From assembly GCF_001557115.1 (NCBI RefSeq), contig NZ_LSKQ01000105.1, positions 3,842-67,841 on the forward strand: 64,000 nt of DNA. The letters run 5' to 3'. A program made the translations under genes and the position numbers. Below are positions 15,803-24,470 of the stretch, in pieces; positions within the stretch are counted from its first letter, which is position 1, and every line of letters starts with the position of its first letter. A model generated the notes under the pieces. The model was given only the letters and a program-made list of their open reading frames with translations, was not told where the DNA came from and searched no databases. This DNA is from Erythrobacter sp. CCH5-A1 (GTDB lineage: Bacteria; Pseudomonadota; Alphaproteobacteria; Sphingomonadales; Sphingomonadaceae).

Positions 15803-17281
15803 CTAGCCGCCGCTGGCAGAGACCGGTTGCGGCGGCGGCGCCTCGACAGGCGGCTGCGGCCACAGGTGCGAGGGGCTGATGGTCTTGAACCACACGATCA
15901 CATCGTGCCCCATGCTGACGGGCAGGGGAATGTCGCCTGTCTCGAAACTGGTGACCTGCCAATTCGCCGGGTTGACGATCCAGCCTGACCAGCCGCGCCA
16001 GTAAGGTCGTCCCGTCCAGCGCGCGACCGGGCCCTCGGCCGGGCGACGGGCGAGATCGATCCACATCGCCGTCTGGCCGGTGCGGTCGAACACGTGGCCG
16101 AGTTCTCCCGGGCGGTTGTTGGGCAAGCTGAAGGGTTCGAGCGTCTGGCGCTGCGAGGCGCGCGTGAAGTCGGCGCCTTCGGGCACGAGCGTCGCGCGAA
16201 AGGCGCCTTGCGACCACGTGAAGCCGACGGTGGCGTAATCCTCCCCCAGCTTCTCGCGCAGCACCGTGCCGACCGTCACGAAGCCCACCGCCTTGGCGAT
16301 GTCGGGCAGATCCTCGAGCACATGCGAATCATGCGCCCACAATGCCCCCCGTTCGTCCTGCTCCAGCATGGCAAGGGCGTTTTCGCCCATGGAGCGATCG
16401 CGGCGGGCGAAATAGGCGGCATCGGCCTTGGACTTGTCGGCATCGGCGCGTTCGAACTCGAAGGCCATGAAGGCCTGATGAGCGGCACGCGCCGCCCAGC
16501 GCGCTTCGGCAAAGCCGGGATCGGCGCGGGCGGCAGCAGGAGCGGCCTCGAACCACGCGTCGAGCGCGGCGGCGGCGGTGGCCGCACGCTCCGTTTCGGC
16601 GCGCGTGGCATCGATCAGCCAATCGACGAAGCGGGTTCGCGGCTTGTCCATGGCGGCGATCAGAGGGGCGAGATCGGCGCGCAGGCGTGCGGCGGCGGCA
16701 GGGTCGTGCCGCTCCGCCAGCGCCAGCGCCGCCGCCGCGTCGCGCCCGCCATCCTGCACGTCCACCCCAACAATCCGGACCTTGCGCTCGGCGGTCCGGT
16801 TCCAGTGACGCAGCCACAGCAGCAAGCCTGCAAATTCGTCATTCTTCCAGATGCGGAAGAAGGCCGGGGTCTGCATCACCGCGGCGGGATCGCCGATCCC
16901 CTCGCGGACGTAGCGGTCGAAGGCCAGCGCCGGCTCGCGATTGGCCTCGAGGATCAGCACCTCGATCTGCCCGCTGGCGACGAGCTGCCGGATCAGCGCG
17001 GCCTTGAAGGCCTGATCCTGGTGCGAGCCATGGGTCGCCTCCCCAATGCCGATCACCCGCGCGCCGCCGAGCCGTTCGGCGAGCGGCGCAAGGGTCGCGG
17101 TGTCATAGGCCGAGGGGTCGAAGGCGACGCCGCTGGCCTTGATCCAGTCGAGTGCCGCAGCTTCCTCCTCTGCGGTCGCAGGCGTCAGATCGGGCAGCGC
17201 GGGCAACTCGGGCTCGGCCAGCGCCACGGCTGCGCCTCCTGCCCACAGCGTTGCACCGATCACCCATGTGGCAAGTCGCAT
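15803..17281 (-). CDS. Exported erythromycin-esterase-family protein
   Basis: The 492-residue protein starts with a signal peptide (about residues 1-22) followed by an erythromycin-esterase-type domain. The IGEATHGSHQDQAFK block near residue 77 corresponds to the family's Glu/His active-site region, and a conserved LWAHDSHV stretch lies further on. A further ~120 residues follow with three Trp-rich strands. Most members of this family are not proven macrolide esterases, so a resistance role should not be assumed. Its stop abuts the phoH stop, and it lies opposite to and between phoH and ybeY. Confidence 0.75.
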   Translation of the reverse strand: MRLATWVIGATLWAGGAAVALAEPELPALPDLTPATAEEEAAALDWIKASGVAFDPSAYDTATLAPLAERLGGARVIGIGEATHGSHQDQAFKAALIRQLVASGQIEVLILEANREPALAFDRYVREGIGDPAAVMQTPAFFRIWKNDEFAGLLLWLRHWNRTAERKVRIVGVDVQDGGRDAAAALALAERHDPAAAARLRADLAPLIAAMDKPRTRFVDWLIDATRAETERAATAAAALDAWFEAAPAAARADPGFAEARWAARAAHQAFMAFEFERADADKSKADAAYFARRDRSMGENALAMLEQDERGALWAHDSHVLEDLPDIAKAVGFVTVGTVLREKLGEDYATVGFTWSQGAFRATLVPEGADFTRASQRQTLEPFSLPNNRPGELGHVFDRTGQTAMWIDLARRPAEGPVARWTGRPYWRGWSGWIVNPANWQVTSFETGDIPLPVSMGHDVIVWFKTISPSHLWPQPPVEAPPPQPVSASGG

Positions 17282-17407
17282 CGCAATTCCCCCCGGAATG
17301 TGTCGTCCGAGCGTGAGGCTAGCGGGGATTGGGGCGGAATCGAAGGGCGAAACTGTGCAAGGACGCAGCTTTCCCCCGGCCGGGATTCCGGGCTAAGGCG
17401 CGCGAGC

Positions 17408-17890
17408 ATGGAACTCGACATCGACATCGAAGATTGGCCCGCGGGCGAATGGGAAGCGCTCGCCACACGCGCCGCCGCTGCAGCGGGCGAGGGCGAGCCG
17501 CTGCTCGCCAACCCACGCCTCACTGCCAGCCTGCTGTTCACCTCGGATGCCGAGGTCCACTCGCTCAACCGGGAATGGCGCCAGCGCGACAAGCCCACGA
17601 ACGTCCTCTCCTTCCCGATGCTGGAGCGCGGGGAGCTCGAAGCCCTCGCCGCCGACGGCCCCCCGGTCATGCTCGGCGACATCGCGCTCGCCTATGAAAC
17701 CTGCGCGCGTGAGGCGGCGGAGAAGGGCATCACGCTCGAAGCCCACGCCGCCCATCTCATCGTCCACGGCCTGCTCCACCTCGCCGGTCACGACCATGTC
17801 GACAGCGACGAACAGGCCGAGGCGATGGAGCAGCTGGAGACCCGCATACTTGCCAAACTGGGCATCGCTGACCCATATGGCGACAGGTAG
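17408..17890 (+). CDS. ybeY: Endoribonuclease YbeY
   Basis: YbeY is a zinc-dependent RNase needed for 16S rRNA 3'-end maturation and ribosome quality control. The 160-residue protein has the diagnostic HGLLHLAGHDH motif (three metal-binding His, about residues 118-128). It also has the LNREWRQRDKPTNVLSFP block and the GDIAL strand. The length is typical. The corC-type gene follows by 23 bases. The start at 17408 gives the family N-terminus. Confidence 0.95.
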   Translation: MELDIDIEDWPAGEWEALATRAAAAAGEGEPLLANPRLTASLLFTSDAEVHSLNREWRQRDKPTNVLSFPMLERGELEALAADGPPVMLGDIALAYETCAREAAEKGITLEAHAAHLIVHGLLHLAGHDHVDSDEQAEAMEQLETRILAKLGIADPYGDR

Positions 17891-17913
17891 CAACAGGAGC
17901 CACTCGCAAGGCC

Positions 17914-18837
17914 ATGGCCGATTCCCATTCGTCCGCGTCCCCGTCGGGAGAAGCGGACAGTAGCAGCGGGCTGATTGCCGCGTTTCGCAAGATGCTCGGG
18001 TTCGAGGGCGCGCGGTCCTTGCGCGAACAGCTCGAAGAAGCGATCGACGAGCACGAGGACGAGAACGGCGGCCCGGGTGAAGGCGCGGCCACCGGCGGCG
18101 ACCTGTCGCGGGTCGAGCGGCAGATGCTGCGCAATCTGCTCCACTTTTCCGAACACGATGCCGACGATGTCGCCGTCCCGCGCGGCGAGATCATCGCGGT
18201 GGAAGCGACGATCAGCTGGGAGGAAATGGTCGCCGCCTTTTCCGAACACGGCCATTCGCGCATGCCGGTCTACCGCGACACGCTCGACAGCGTGATCGGG
18301 ATGATCCACATCAAGGATGTCTTCCCCTTCCTTGCCAACGGCACGCCGCCGCCCGCCGACTGGACCACGCTGATGCGCCAGCCGCTCTATGTGCCGCAGG
18401 CGCGCGGGGCGCTCGACGTGCTCGCCGACATGCGCACCCAGCGCGTGCACCTCGCCATCGTGCTCGACGAGTTCTCGGGCACCGACGGGCTGATCACCAT
18501 CGAAGACCTCGTCGAGGAAATCGTTGGCGATATCGAGGACGAGCATGACGAGGCCCCGCCGGAACTGATCACCCCGATTGGCGAGGGGATGTGGGATGTC
18601 GACGCGCGCGCCGAGCTCGACGACATTGCCGAAAAGATCGATCCGCGCCTCGCCGAGGTTGCCGAAAGCGTCGACACCTTGGGCGGCCTCGCCTTCGTGC
18701 TCGCCGAAGCGGTACCGCCGGTCGGCACGGTGCTGGAACATACCAGCGGCTGGCGGATTGAAGTGACGGCGGGCGACGAAACCCACGTCACGCGCCTGCG
18801 GCTGCACCCTCCCGTGACCGAGGAAGAGGTGCAGTAG
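17914..18837 (+). CDS. CorC/TlyC-type CBS-domain protein
   Basis: The 307-residue soluble protein has a pair of CBS domains (about residues 80-205: VPRGEIIAVE, HSRMPVYRDTLDSVIGMIHIKD, and then LAIVLDEFSGTDGLITIEDLVEEIVGDI). A C-terminal CorC_HlyC transporter-associated domain follows (about 225-305). It has no membrane segment. The family has been linked to magnesium/cobalt efflux and membrane processes. It follows ybeY closely, as in most alphaproteobacteria, where lnt usually comes next. Here a LysR gene comes next instead. Confidence 0.9.
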   Translation: MADSHSSASPSGEADSSSGLIAAFRKMLGFEGARSLREQLEEAIDEHEDENGGPGEGAATGGDLSRVERQMLRNLLHFSEHDADDVAVPRGEIIAVEATISWEEMVAAFSEHGHSRMPVYRDTLDSVIGMIHIKDVFPFLANGTPPPADWTTLMRQPLYVPQARGALDVLADMRTQRVHLAIVLDEFSGTDGLITIEDLVEEIVGDIEDEHDEAPPELITPIGEGMWDVDARAELDDIAEKIDPRLAEVAESVDTLGGLAFVLAEAVPPVGTVLEHTSGWRIEVTAGDETHVTRLRLHPPVTEEEVQ

Positions 18838-18925
18838 GCGCAACTTTTTGCCGCCTTCCACATTTTTTCTTCGATTTTTTGCATCCGTGCGCGCGCGGCA
18901 CCGTATCTTCTGCCAGTGAGGAGAT

Positions 18926-19813
18926 ATGAGAATGCCTGCACGCCGCCTGCCCCCGCTTCGCGCCCTTGAGGCCTTCATGCGCACCGTGCGTCTGGGTTCG
19001 GCCCGTGCTGCGGCGGAGGAGATCGGCCTCAGCCCCTCGGCGCTGTCGCGGCGGATCAGCAATCTGGAAGAATTCGTCGGCAAGAAGCTGTTCACCCGCG
19101 CGCGGCAATCGATGCAGCTGACCGACGAGGGTCAGGCCTTCTACGAGGCGGTCAATCCGCACATGGAAGCGCTTGCGCGCGCGGTGGAGAGCCAGTCGGA
19201 CAATATCGCACTTTTGCGCCTGCGCCTCGGCGTCCTGCCGATGTTCGGCAGCCAGCGGCTGTTCCCGCGGCTGGGCGAGTTGCGGAAGCGCCATCCGCTG
19301 CTCCACATCGATATCGACACCGCCCCGCATCTCGAAGACCGGGTGGGCGACACGCTCGATGCCGCGATCATCCTCTCGCGCGGGCCGGCGAGCGGGCTCC
19401 ACGCGGTGCGGCTCGACCACAACCTCGTCCACGCGATCTGTTCGAAGGATACCGCGCGCGCCATCCCGGAAATCACCCCCGAGGTGATGGCCAAGCAGAC
19501 CTTCCTGATCCACAACGAACTGCCCGAGAGCTTCGTCGCGTGGAAGAAGGCCAACGGGCTCGAACAGATGGACCCGGCGGCGATCGACCATTACGATTCG
19601 GGCGCGCTGATGCTGGAGGCGGCCGCCCAAGGCCTCGGCATCGCGATCATGCACGACGATCACCTGCGCCGCGCCAACGACAACCGCCTGATCAACCTGC
19701 CCGGTGCGCCGGTCGAGAGCCCCTATTCCTACTGGTTCGTGTGCCGCCCGGTGGCGCTGGAAAGCCGCCCGGTGCGGATTTTCCACGATTGGCTGGTGCG
19801 CGCGGGGTTGTAA
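18926..19813 (+). CDS. LysR-family regulator, GcvA-like
   Basis: The 295-residue protein has an N-terminal winged helix-turn-helix (residues 10-70) with LPPLRALEAFMRTVRLGSARAAA and LSPSALSRRISNLEE. A LysR substrate-binding domain follows from about residue 95. The pattern RxLPPLxALxxF is typical of the GcvA branch. GAGGAGA precedes the ATG. The upstream 88 bases carry three T-tracts (18845-18849, 18863-18868 and 18875-18880) that could bend DNA. There is no obvious divergent target, so the regulated genes are unknown. Confidence 0.88.
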   Translation: MRMPARRLPPLRALEAFMRTVRLGSARAAAEEIGLSPSALSRRISNLEEFVGKKLFTRARQSMQLTDEGQAFYEAVNPHMEALARAVESQSDNIALLRLRLGVLPMFGSQRLFPRLGELRKRHPLLHIDIDTAPHLEDRVGDTLDAAIILSRGPASGLHAVRLDHNLVHAICSKDTARAIPEITPEVMAKQTFLIHNELPESFVAWKKANGLEQMDPAAIDHYDSGALMLEAAAQGLGIAIMHDDHLRRANDNRLINLPGAPVESPYSYWFVCRPVALESRPVRIFHDWLVRAGL

Positions 19814-19856
19814 CTGGCGGGCCGGCAAGGCGCGGAAATTGCGGGCTTTCCTACAA

Positions 19857-19872
19857 GTGTCGCGCGTGACAC
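19857..19872. repeat. Short inverted repeat GTGTC-N6-GACAC
   Basis: Five-base arms flank GCGCGT in the 183-bp gap between the LysR stop and the plsC stop. It could be a protein-binding site or chance. Nothing downstream identifies a regulator. Confidence 0.25.
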
Positions 19873-19996
19873 ACTCGCGCCCATGGCCCCCGCTGACGCC
19901 CGTTTAGATGCCCCTGCCGAGCGCCTCTTGAGCGCGGAGAGTATTTCGCGCCTGTACAGTGTCTCATGTGTCTCCAACACGGGCGGCGGCCGCGTG

Positions 19997-20857
19997 TCAG
20001 TCGGCGGTCTCGGGCTTGGGCTCGTAGCGCACTGGGGCGACCGTGTGTGCGAAGGGGCGCAAGGGGTGGCCGCGGATCTCGATCAGGGCTTCCTCGATCC
20101 GGCGGCGGGACTCGTTGGCGATCGCCTTGCGGCCCTTGAAGTCCTCAGGAGAGAAGGGCTCGAGGTAGTGGAGGCGGACCTTGAAGCTGCCCTTGCGTGA
20201 CAGCACGCGCTTGGCGTTGTTGAGGCCGCCCTCCTCGCCGATCCAGCCGATCCACTCGGCGACGGGGCCGTAGTCGAGGATTACGGGCTGGACGAGCACG
20301 CCCGGCGGGGGCGGCTCGAGGACGGAGAGCATCGAAGTCTTGAAGGGGAGGAGCGACTGGCCGTCGGTGGTGGTGCCTTCGGGGAAGACCGTGACCGACC
20401 AGTTGTCGACGAGGGCTTCCTTCAAGGCGTTGATCTGCTCGGCCACACCCATGCGGTGCTCGCGCTTGACGAAAACCGTGCGGTTGAGGCTGGCTAGCCA
20501 GCCGACGACGGGCGCGGTGGCAAGCTCGGCCTTGGCGACGAAGGCGGTGCCGCTCGCGCCCGCCATCGCGAGAATGTCGATCCAGGAGATGTGGTTGGCG
20601 ACGAAGAACACGTCACGCTTCAGGTAGGTGCCGACCACCTCGACCCGCGCCCCGCAGACCCGCGCGGCGTAGCGCAGGAACAGCATCGGGAAGGGCGAGC
20701 CGTAGGCGAAGATGCGATAGAGGTAATGCAGCGGAACGAACACCAGCAGCAGGACGATCAGCCCCAGCGAGCGGCCAGCGATGCGCAGCCAGCCCGCAAG
20801 ACTGATCGGCGTGACCTCCCCCCGCGCCGCTGCCTGGCGCAGCTCCCAATCAGTCAT
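19997..20857 (-). CDS. 1-acyl-sn-glycerol-3-phosphate acyltransferase-like protein
   Basis: The 286-residue protein is a PlsC-family acyltransferase with one N-terminal membrane helix (about residues 24-46). It has the catalytic NHISWIDI motif (His-x4-Asp) near residue 84, and the FPEGTTTDG block further on. The enzyme adds the second acyl chain in phospholipid synthesis or acylates a related lipid. The ATG overlaps the fur 3' end by eight bases, so the two are coupled. Sphingomonad genomes often place this gene between fur and miaB. Confidence 0.88.
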   Translation of the reverse strand: MTDWELRQAAARGEVTPISLAGWLRIAGRSLGLIVLLLVFVPLHYLYRIFAYGSPFPMLFLRYAARVCGARVEVVGTYLKRDVFFVANHISWIDILAMAGASGTAFVAKAELATAPVVGWLASLNRTVFVKREHRMGVAEQINALKEALVDNWSVTVFPEGTTTDGQSLLPFKTSMLSVLEPPPPGVLVQPVILDYGPVAEWIGWIGEEGGLNNAKRVLSRKGSFKVRLHYLEPFSPEDFKGRKAIANESRRRIEEALIEIRGHPLRPFAHTVAPVRYEPKPETAD

Positions 20858-21284
20858 TGCGCGACAGCCGCACGCCGTAAAGCTCCATGCGGTGATCGAC
20901 GAGGCGATAGCCCAGCCGCTCGGCGATCTGGCGCTGGAGCGCCTCGACTTCGGGATCAACGAATTCGACGACCTTGCCGGTCTCGACATCGATCAGGTGA
21001 TCGTGATGCGCCTCCGGCACGGGCTCGTAACGCGAGCGGCCGTCGCCGAAATCGTGGCGATCGAGGATACCCGCTTCCTCGAACAGGCGCACGGTGCGGT
21101 AGACCGTGGCGATCGAGATGCGCGGATCGATCGCGGCGGCGCGGGAGTGAAGCAGTTCGACATCGGGATGGTCTTCGCTCTCCGAAAGCACCTTGGCGAT
21201 GACGCGGCGCTGTTCGGTGATGCGCAGCCCTTTTTCCGCGCAGAGTTGTTCGAGATCGATCTTGTGGGTCAAGAAAAGCTCCAT
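20850..21284 (-). CDS. fur: Ferric uptake regulator family protein (Fur)
   Basis: The 144-residue protein has the Fur winged-helix domain (residues 10-85, with GLRITEQRRVIAKVL and SIATVYRTVRLFEEAGI). The metal-binding/dimerisation part includes EAHHDHLIDVETGKVVEFVDPE. It lacks the C-terminal CxxC pairs of zinc-structural Fur proteins, as is common in alphaproteobacterial Fur/Mur. It may sense iron or manganese. The ATG at 21284 gives the family N-terminus but has a poor ribosome-binding site. An in-frame start at 21323 is less likely. Confidence 0.9.
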   Translation of the reverse strand: MELFLTHKIDLEQLCAEKGLRITEQRRVIAKVLSESEDHPDVELLHSRAAAIDPRISIATVYRTVRLFEEAGILDRHDFGDGRSRYEPVPEAHHDHLIDVETGKVVEFVDPEVEALQRQIAERLGYRLVDHRMELYGVRLSRND

Positions 21285-21329
21285 CGCCGTGCGCGGTGCC
21301 CCATTCGGGTGCGGGCGCCCCAAAGCATT

Positions 21330-21359
21330 GCAGCCTCATCCCTACAGGGACGAGGCTGC
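21330..21359. terminator. Stable 13-bp hairpin between mucR and fur
   Basis: Arms 21330-21342 and 21347-21359 pair over 13 positions, with one wobble, around a 4-base loop TACA. The hairpin lies 88 bases after the mucR stop and 45 bases before the fur start on the same strand. It has no T-tract in the leftward direction. It is either a terminator for mucR or a structured fur leader. Confidence 0.5.
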
Positions 21360-21447
21360 TTGCTCAAGCGGCCCAAGCCGCCCTCTCAACAGGGGCGGCG
21401 CGGGGCGCTGCTTGTGTCCGCCCGGGGGCGACCCGAAGGGCCCGGTG

Positions 21448-21897
21448 TCAGACGGTCTTCTTGGCGCGGCGCGGCTTGGGCGCGGGCGTCCCGGGCTTGC
21501 GGCCGAGACCGATCTTCTTGGCCAGATCGCGGCGCTTTTCGGCATAGTTGGGCGCGACCATCGGATAGTCGGCCGGCAGGCCCCAACGCGCACGGTATTC
21601 TTCCGGGCTCATGTTGAAATTGGTGCGAAGATAGCGCTTGAGCATCTTCAGCTTCTTGCCGTCTTCAAGACACACGATGTATTCGGGCTTGACCGAATTG
21701 CGGATCGCTACGGCCGGCTGCGGCTTGGCTTCTTCCACAACCGCGACTTCGCCGAGATTGGCAAGTGCGTTATACACGTTGGTGATAAGCCCGGGCACGT
21801 CGCCCACGGCCACATCATTGTTGCTGAGATGTGCCGCGACAATGTCGCTGGTCAGCGTGATAAGCGTTTCTTTCATATCGATTTCCAGATCTTGCAT
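21448..21897 (-). CDS. MucR/Ros-family regulator with altered zinc-finger ligands
   Basis: The 149-residue protein matches the MucR/Ros family over its whole length, with the near-invariant ADYPMVAPNYAEKRRDLAKKIGLG stretch at residues 109-132. MucR proteins silence AT-rich genes and control surface polysaccharide, cell cycle and virulence. The zinc finger should use a Cys, a Cys or Asp, and two His. Here Cys76 and Asp79 remain, but the His positions are Tyr89 and Asn93/Phe94. Some Ros homologues fold without zinc, so it may still bind DNA. TGAGGA precedes the ATG. The upstream region is AT-rich, typical of MucR autoregulation. Confidence 0.9.
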   Translation of the reverse strand: MQDLEIDMKETLITLTSDIVAAHLSNNDVAVGDVPGLITNVYNALANLGEVAVVEEAKPQPAVAIRNSVKPEYIVCLEDGKKLKMLKRYLRTNFNMSPEEYRARWGLPADYPMVAPNYAEKRRDLAKKIGLGRKPGTPAPKPRRAKKTV

Positions 21898-21935
21898 GAG
21901 TTCCTCACAGGCGTCTTGTCCGCTGCGCCGGTTAC

Positions 21936-21949
21936 TGCGCCATGGCGCA
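21936..21949. promoter_or_regulatory. 14-bp perfect palindrome upstream of mucR
   Basis: TGCGCCATGGCGCA reads identically on both strands and lies 39 bases before the mucR ATG. It sits in a 112-bp gap with otherwise AT-rich stretches. It is a candidate operator or the base of a cruciform. No binding protein is implied. Confidence 0.4.
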
Positions 21950-22009
21950 AGAATGCAATTATGGCAACTAGGTTGCTTTGCTTGTTCACGATTTCGCGAT
22001 GAAACGAGG

Positions 22010-22486
22010 TTACTCGATTGATCGCGCGAAAGTAATCGCGTCGATCCTTTCGCCACTTGCCATGCGGTAATAGTTACGCCGCTCTCCGATCGGTTCGAAA
22101 CCAAACTTGTGATACAAATGGATAGCAGGATTGCCGCGCCGCATTTCGAGAAATACGCGCGCCGTGCCGCGCGTTCGGGCGATGGCGAAGAGGTGTTCGA
22201 TCAGCGCCGCCCCGACGCCGCGCCGCCGCGCGCCCGGCATGACCGCGATCAGCAGCAGCTCTTCCTCGTCAAGCACATGGCGGGTCAGCACGAAACCGGC
22301 AGGTGCTGCTTCTCCGGGACCGTCGGGGATGAGCGCGCCGACAGCATCCACCACCAGCGCATGGGTGCTGGGCATGGCCAGCGCATCGGCGACCTGCCGG
22401 CGGTTCCAGGCCTCGCCGTATGCCGGATCGAAGGCTGCCTCCATCACCGCCATGATCCGGTCGAGGAGGTGCGGGCAGGGCGTCAT
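22010..22486 (-). CDS. rimI: Ribosomal-protein-alanine N-acetyltransferase RimI-like
   Basis: The 158-residue GNAT-fold protein has the acetyl-CoA-binding block VMPGARRRGVGAALIEHLF at about residues 83-101. It also has the IHLYHKFGFEPIGERRNYY C-terminus of RimI. RimI acetylates the N-terminus of ribosomal protein bS18. Its ATG overlaps the tsaB stop by four bases, and the tsaB-rimI pairing is conserved in many bacteria. Confidence 0.88.
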   Translation of the reverse strand: MTPCPHLLDRIMAVMEAAFDPAYGEAWNRRQVADALAMPSTHALVVDAVGALIPDGPGEAAPAGFVLTRHVLDEEELLLIAVMPGARRRGVGAALIEHLFAIARTRGTARVFLEMRRGNPAIHLYHKFGFEPIGERRNYYRMASGERIDAITFARSIE

Positions 22487-23109
22487 GCGGGACCGCGCAG
22501 CTTCATCGGCGTCGCGTCCGGCCCGCGCCCGTATATCGGCGCCAGCGCGGGGGTAAGCAGCGTGGGCGCGAGCAGCGTGACCGCGCCCGCATCGGGCACA
22601 ATTTCGACCGCCTCGGCGGCGCTGCCCTCGGCCAGCAGCGCGGCGCGGCTGCCGGCAAGGAGCGCTGCATGGGGGCGGGCACGGGCCGCTTCGGGAGTGA
22701 GCGAGGCGGCCTCGCCGACCGGAAGACCGTCAGGGCCGAACTCCGCCACGAACCATTCGCCGTGGCCGCCATTGGTGCACACCGTCACGCCCCTGCTCCC
22801 GGGCCGCTCGGCGAGAGCCTGCGCCGCGATCAGCGCCAGCGTGGGGAAACCGAGCACCTCGGCGCCCCAGGCAAACCCCAGCGCGCGGGCGGTCGCAAGG
22901 CCGATGCGCACGCCTGTGAAGCTGCCGGGGCCGAGGCTGACGAGGATCCGGTCGGCGCGGCCCTTGGCGGGCAGGGCAGCGATCATCGGCACCAGCGCCT
23001 CGGCATGGCCGCGGCCGATCAGGCGGTGGTCATGCGCGATTCTCTCCTCGCCCTCGAAAAGGGCGATCGAGCAGGCCTCGGAGGCGGTTTCGATCGCAAG
23101 CGTGCGCAT
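22483..23109 (-). CDS. tsaB: tRNA threonylcarbamoyladenosine biosynthesis protein TsaB
   Basis: TsaB is the non-catalytic partner of TsaD in t6A37 tRNA modification. The 208-residue protein has the ASKHA-type N-terminal strand LAIETASEACSIALFEG and the conserved LGPGSFTGVRIGLATARALG block at about residues 70-89. Those features are diagnostic. The length is typical. It precedes rimI in an overlapping pair. Confidence 0.95.
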   Translation of the reverse strand: MRTLAIETASEACSIALFEGEERIAHDHRLIGRGHAEALVPMIAALPAKGRADRILVSLGPGSFTGVRIGLATARALGFAWGAEVLGFPTLALIAAQALAERPGSRGVTVCTNGGHGEWFVAEFGPDGLPVGEAASLTPEAARARPHAALLAGSRAALLAEGSAAEAVEIVPDAGAVTLLAPTLLTPALAPIYGRGPDATPMKLRGPA

Positions 23110-23158
23110 CGGCTCGCCCCTGCCTCAGGGTGCGGTGCCGTGCAAGCGGGGATGCGCG

Positions 23159-23767
23159 TCAGGCGATGCGGTTGAAGGTGGCGAAGTCGGGGCGGGGGCT
23201 GCGCGGGAAGATGCTCGCGGGATCGCCATAGCCGACCGAGCAGATGAAATTGACCCGGTGGCGGGGTTCGTCGGCAAAGAAGGCTGCGTTGACGGCGGCG
23301 GGATCGAAGCCCGACATCGGCCCGCAATCGAGCCCGATCGCCCGCGCGGCGAGCATCAGGTAGGCGCCTTGCAGCGAGGAGTTGCGGAACGCCCCTTCCT
23401 CGCGCCCGGCTTCGTTGCCCTCGAACCAGCTCTTGGCGTCGGTGTGGGGGAACAGCCAAGGCAGTTCCTCGTGGAAATCGATGTCGTAGCCGATCACCGC
23501 GGTGACGGGCGCGGCGGCGACCTTCTTCTTGTTGCCTTCGGCGACGCACTCGACCAGCTTCGCCTTGGCTTCCGGCGACTTGACCCACACGATCCGCACC
23601 GGCTGCATGTTGGCCGAGGTGGGCGCCATCTTCATCAGGTCCCATATCGCGTGGAGCTGTTCGTCACTGACCGGCTTGTCGAGCCAGCCGTTGTAGCTGC
23701 GCGCCTCGTTGAACAGTTGGTCCAGAGCCTCGGACGAGAGCACGTGATCGTGGAACTGGGTCGTCAT
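23159..23767 (-). CDS. Nitroreductase-family protein, RutE-like malonic semialdehyde reductase
   Basis: The 202-residue FMN-binding protein has the RutE-type pattern: [18 protein letters not shown] near the N-terminus, then [17 protein letters not shown], then [15 protein letters not shown]. RutE reduces malonic semialdehyde in pyrimidine breakdown, but RutE-like proteins are widespread without the rest of the rut pathway, and none is seen here. The ATG overlaps the nifU-like gene by four bases, so the two are coupled. Confidence 0.8.
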   Translation of the reverse strand: MTTQFHDHVLSSEALDQLFNEARSYNGWLDKPVSDEQLHAIWDLMKMAPTSANMQPVRIVWVKSPEAKAKLVECVAEGNKKKVAAAPVTAVIGYDIDFHEELPWLFPHTDAKSWFEGNEAGREEGAFRNSSLQGAYLMLAARAIGLDCGPMSGFDPAAVNAAFFADEPRHRVNFICSVGYGDPASIFPRSPRPDFATFNRIA

Positions 23768-24345
23768 GCGGCGCGCACCTCGGTGACTTCGGGGACATAG
23801 TGCTTGAGCAGGCCTTCGATGCCGTGCTTGAGCGTCGCCGTGCTGGACGGGCAGCCCGAGCACGAGCCTTGAAGGGTAAGATAGACCACCCCGTCGCGGA
23901 AACCGCGATAGGCGATGTCGCCCCCGTCGCCCGCCACGGCGGGGCGCACGCGGGTTTCGAGCAGTTCGTTGATCGCGGCGATCACCTCGGCGTCCTCGGG
24001 ACGTTCCTCGACCGCCATGTCTTCCTCCGGCGGCGGCACGGTGATGCCGCCTGCGGTGGCGGGAGCGAAGAGCGGGGCCTCGGAAACGAAATGGTCGAGC
24101 AGGATCGCGATCACCTGCGGCTTCAATGCGCTCCAGTCTGCGCCCGGCGCGGCGGTGACCGACACGAAGTCCGCTCCGAAGAACACGTTCACCACCTCGC
24201 CCGTATCGAAGATCGCCTGCGCGAGCGGGCTCGCCTCGGCAGCTTCGGGGGTGGCGAATTCGCGGCTGCCTGCGGCCATGACGGTCTGGCCGGGCAGGAA
24301 CTTGAGCGCCGCGGGGTTGGGGGTGGTTTCGGTTTCGATGAACAT
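23764..24345 (-). CDS. NifU/NfuA-type iron-sulfur scaffold protein
   Basis: The 193-residue protein has the N-terminal Nfu_N domain ([19 protein letters not shown]). The C-terminal NifU-like domain carries the Cys-x2-Cys cluster-binding motif in GSCSGCPSS near residue 164. Nfu proteins carry [4Fe-4S] clusters to client enzymes. Two candidate clients (MiaB and the MutY cluster) lie in this window. In many alphaproteobacteria an nfu gene precedes tsaB-rimI-fur. Here the nitroreductase gene intervenes. Confidence 0.9.
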   Translation of the reverse strand: MFIETETTPNPAALKFLPGQTVMAAGSREFATPEAAEASPLAQAIFDTGEVVNVFFGADFVSVTAAPGADWSALKPQVIAILLDHFVSEAPLFAPATAGGITVPPPEEDMAVEERPEDAEVIAAINELLETRVRPAVAGDGGDIAYRGFRDGVVYLTLQGSCSGCPSSTATLKHGIEGLLKHYVPEVTEVRAA

Positions 24346-24470
24346 GGCCCCCATCTAGGGTGCGTGCCTTCGGCGGGCAAGGGCAAGCCGCGGGCGGCAC
24401 GGATCGAGGTGCGCAGATCGCGATAAGCATTCACTATCGCTTCAGACTTTGCCGCCTTATAGTCCGCGCC

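Noticed and set aside
15803..17281. Macrolide-resistance gene call
   Set aside because: It belongs to the erythromycin esterase family by motif, but most members lack proven esterase activity, and there are no resistance or mobile elements nearby.
19883..20200. Possible small rightward gene before the plsC stop
   Set aside because: Most of it is antisense to plsC, and the remaining part shows no family pattern or ribosome-binding site.
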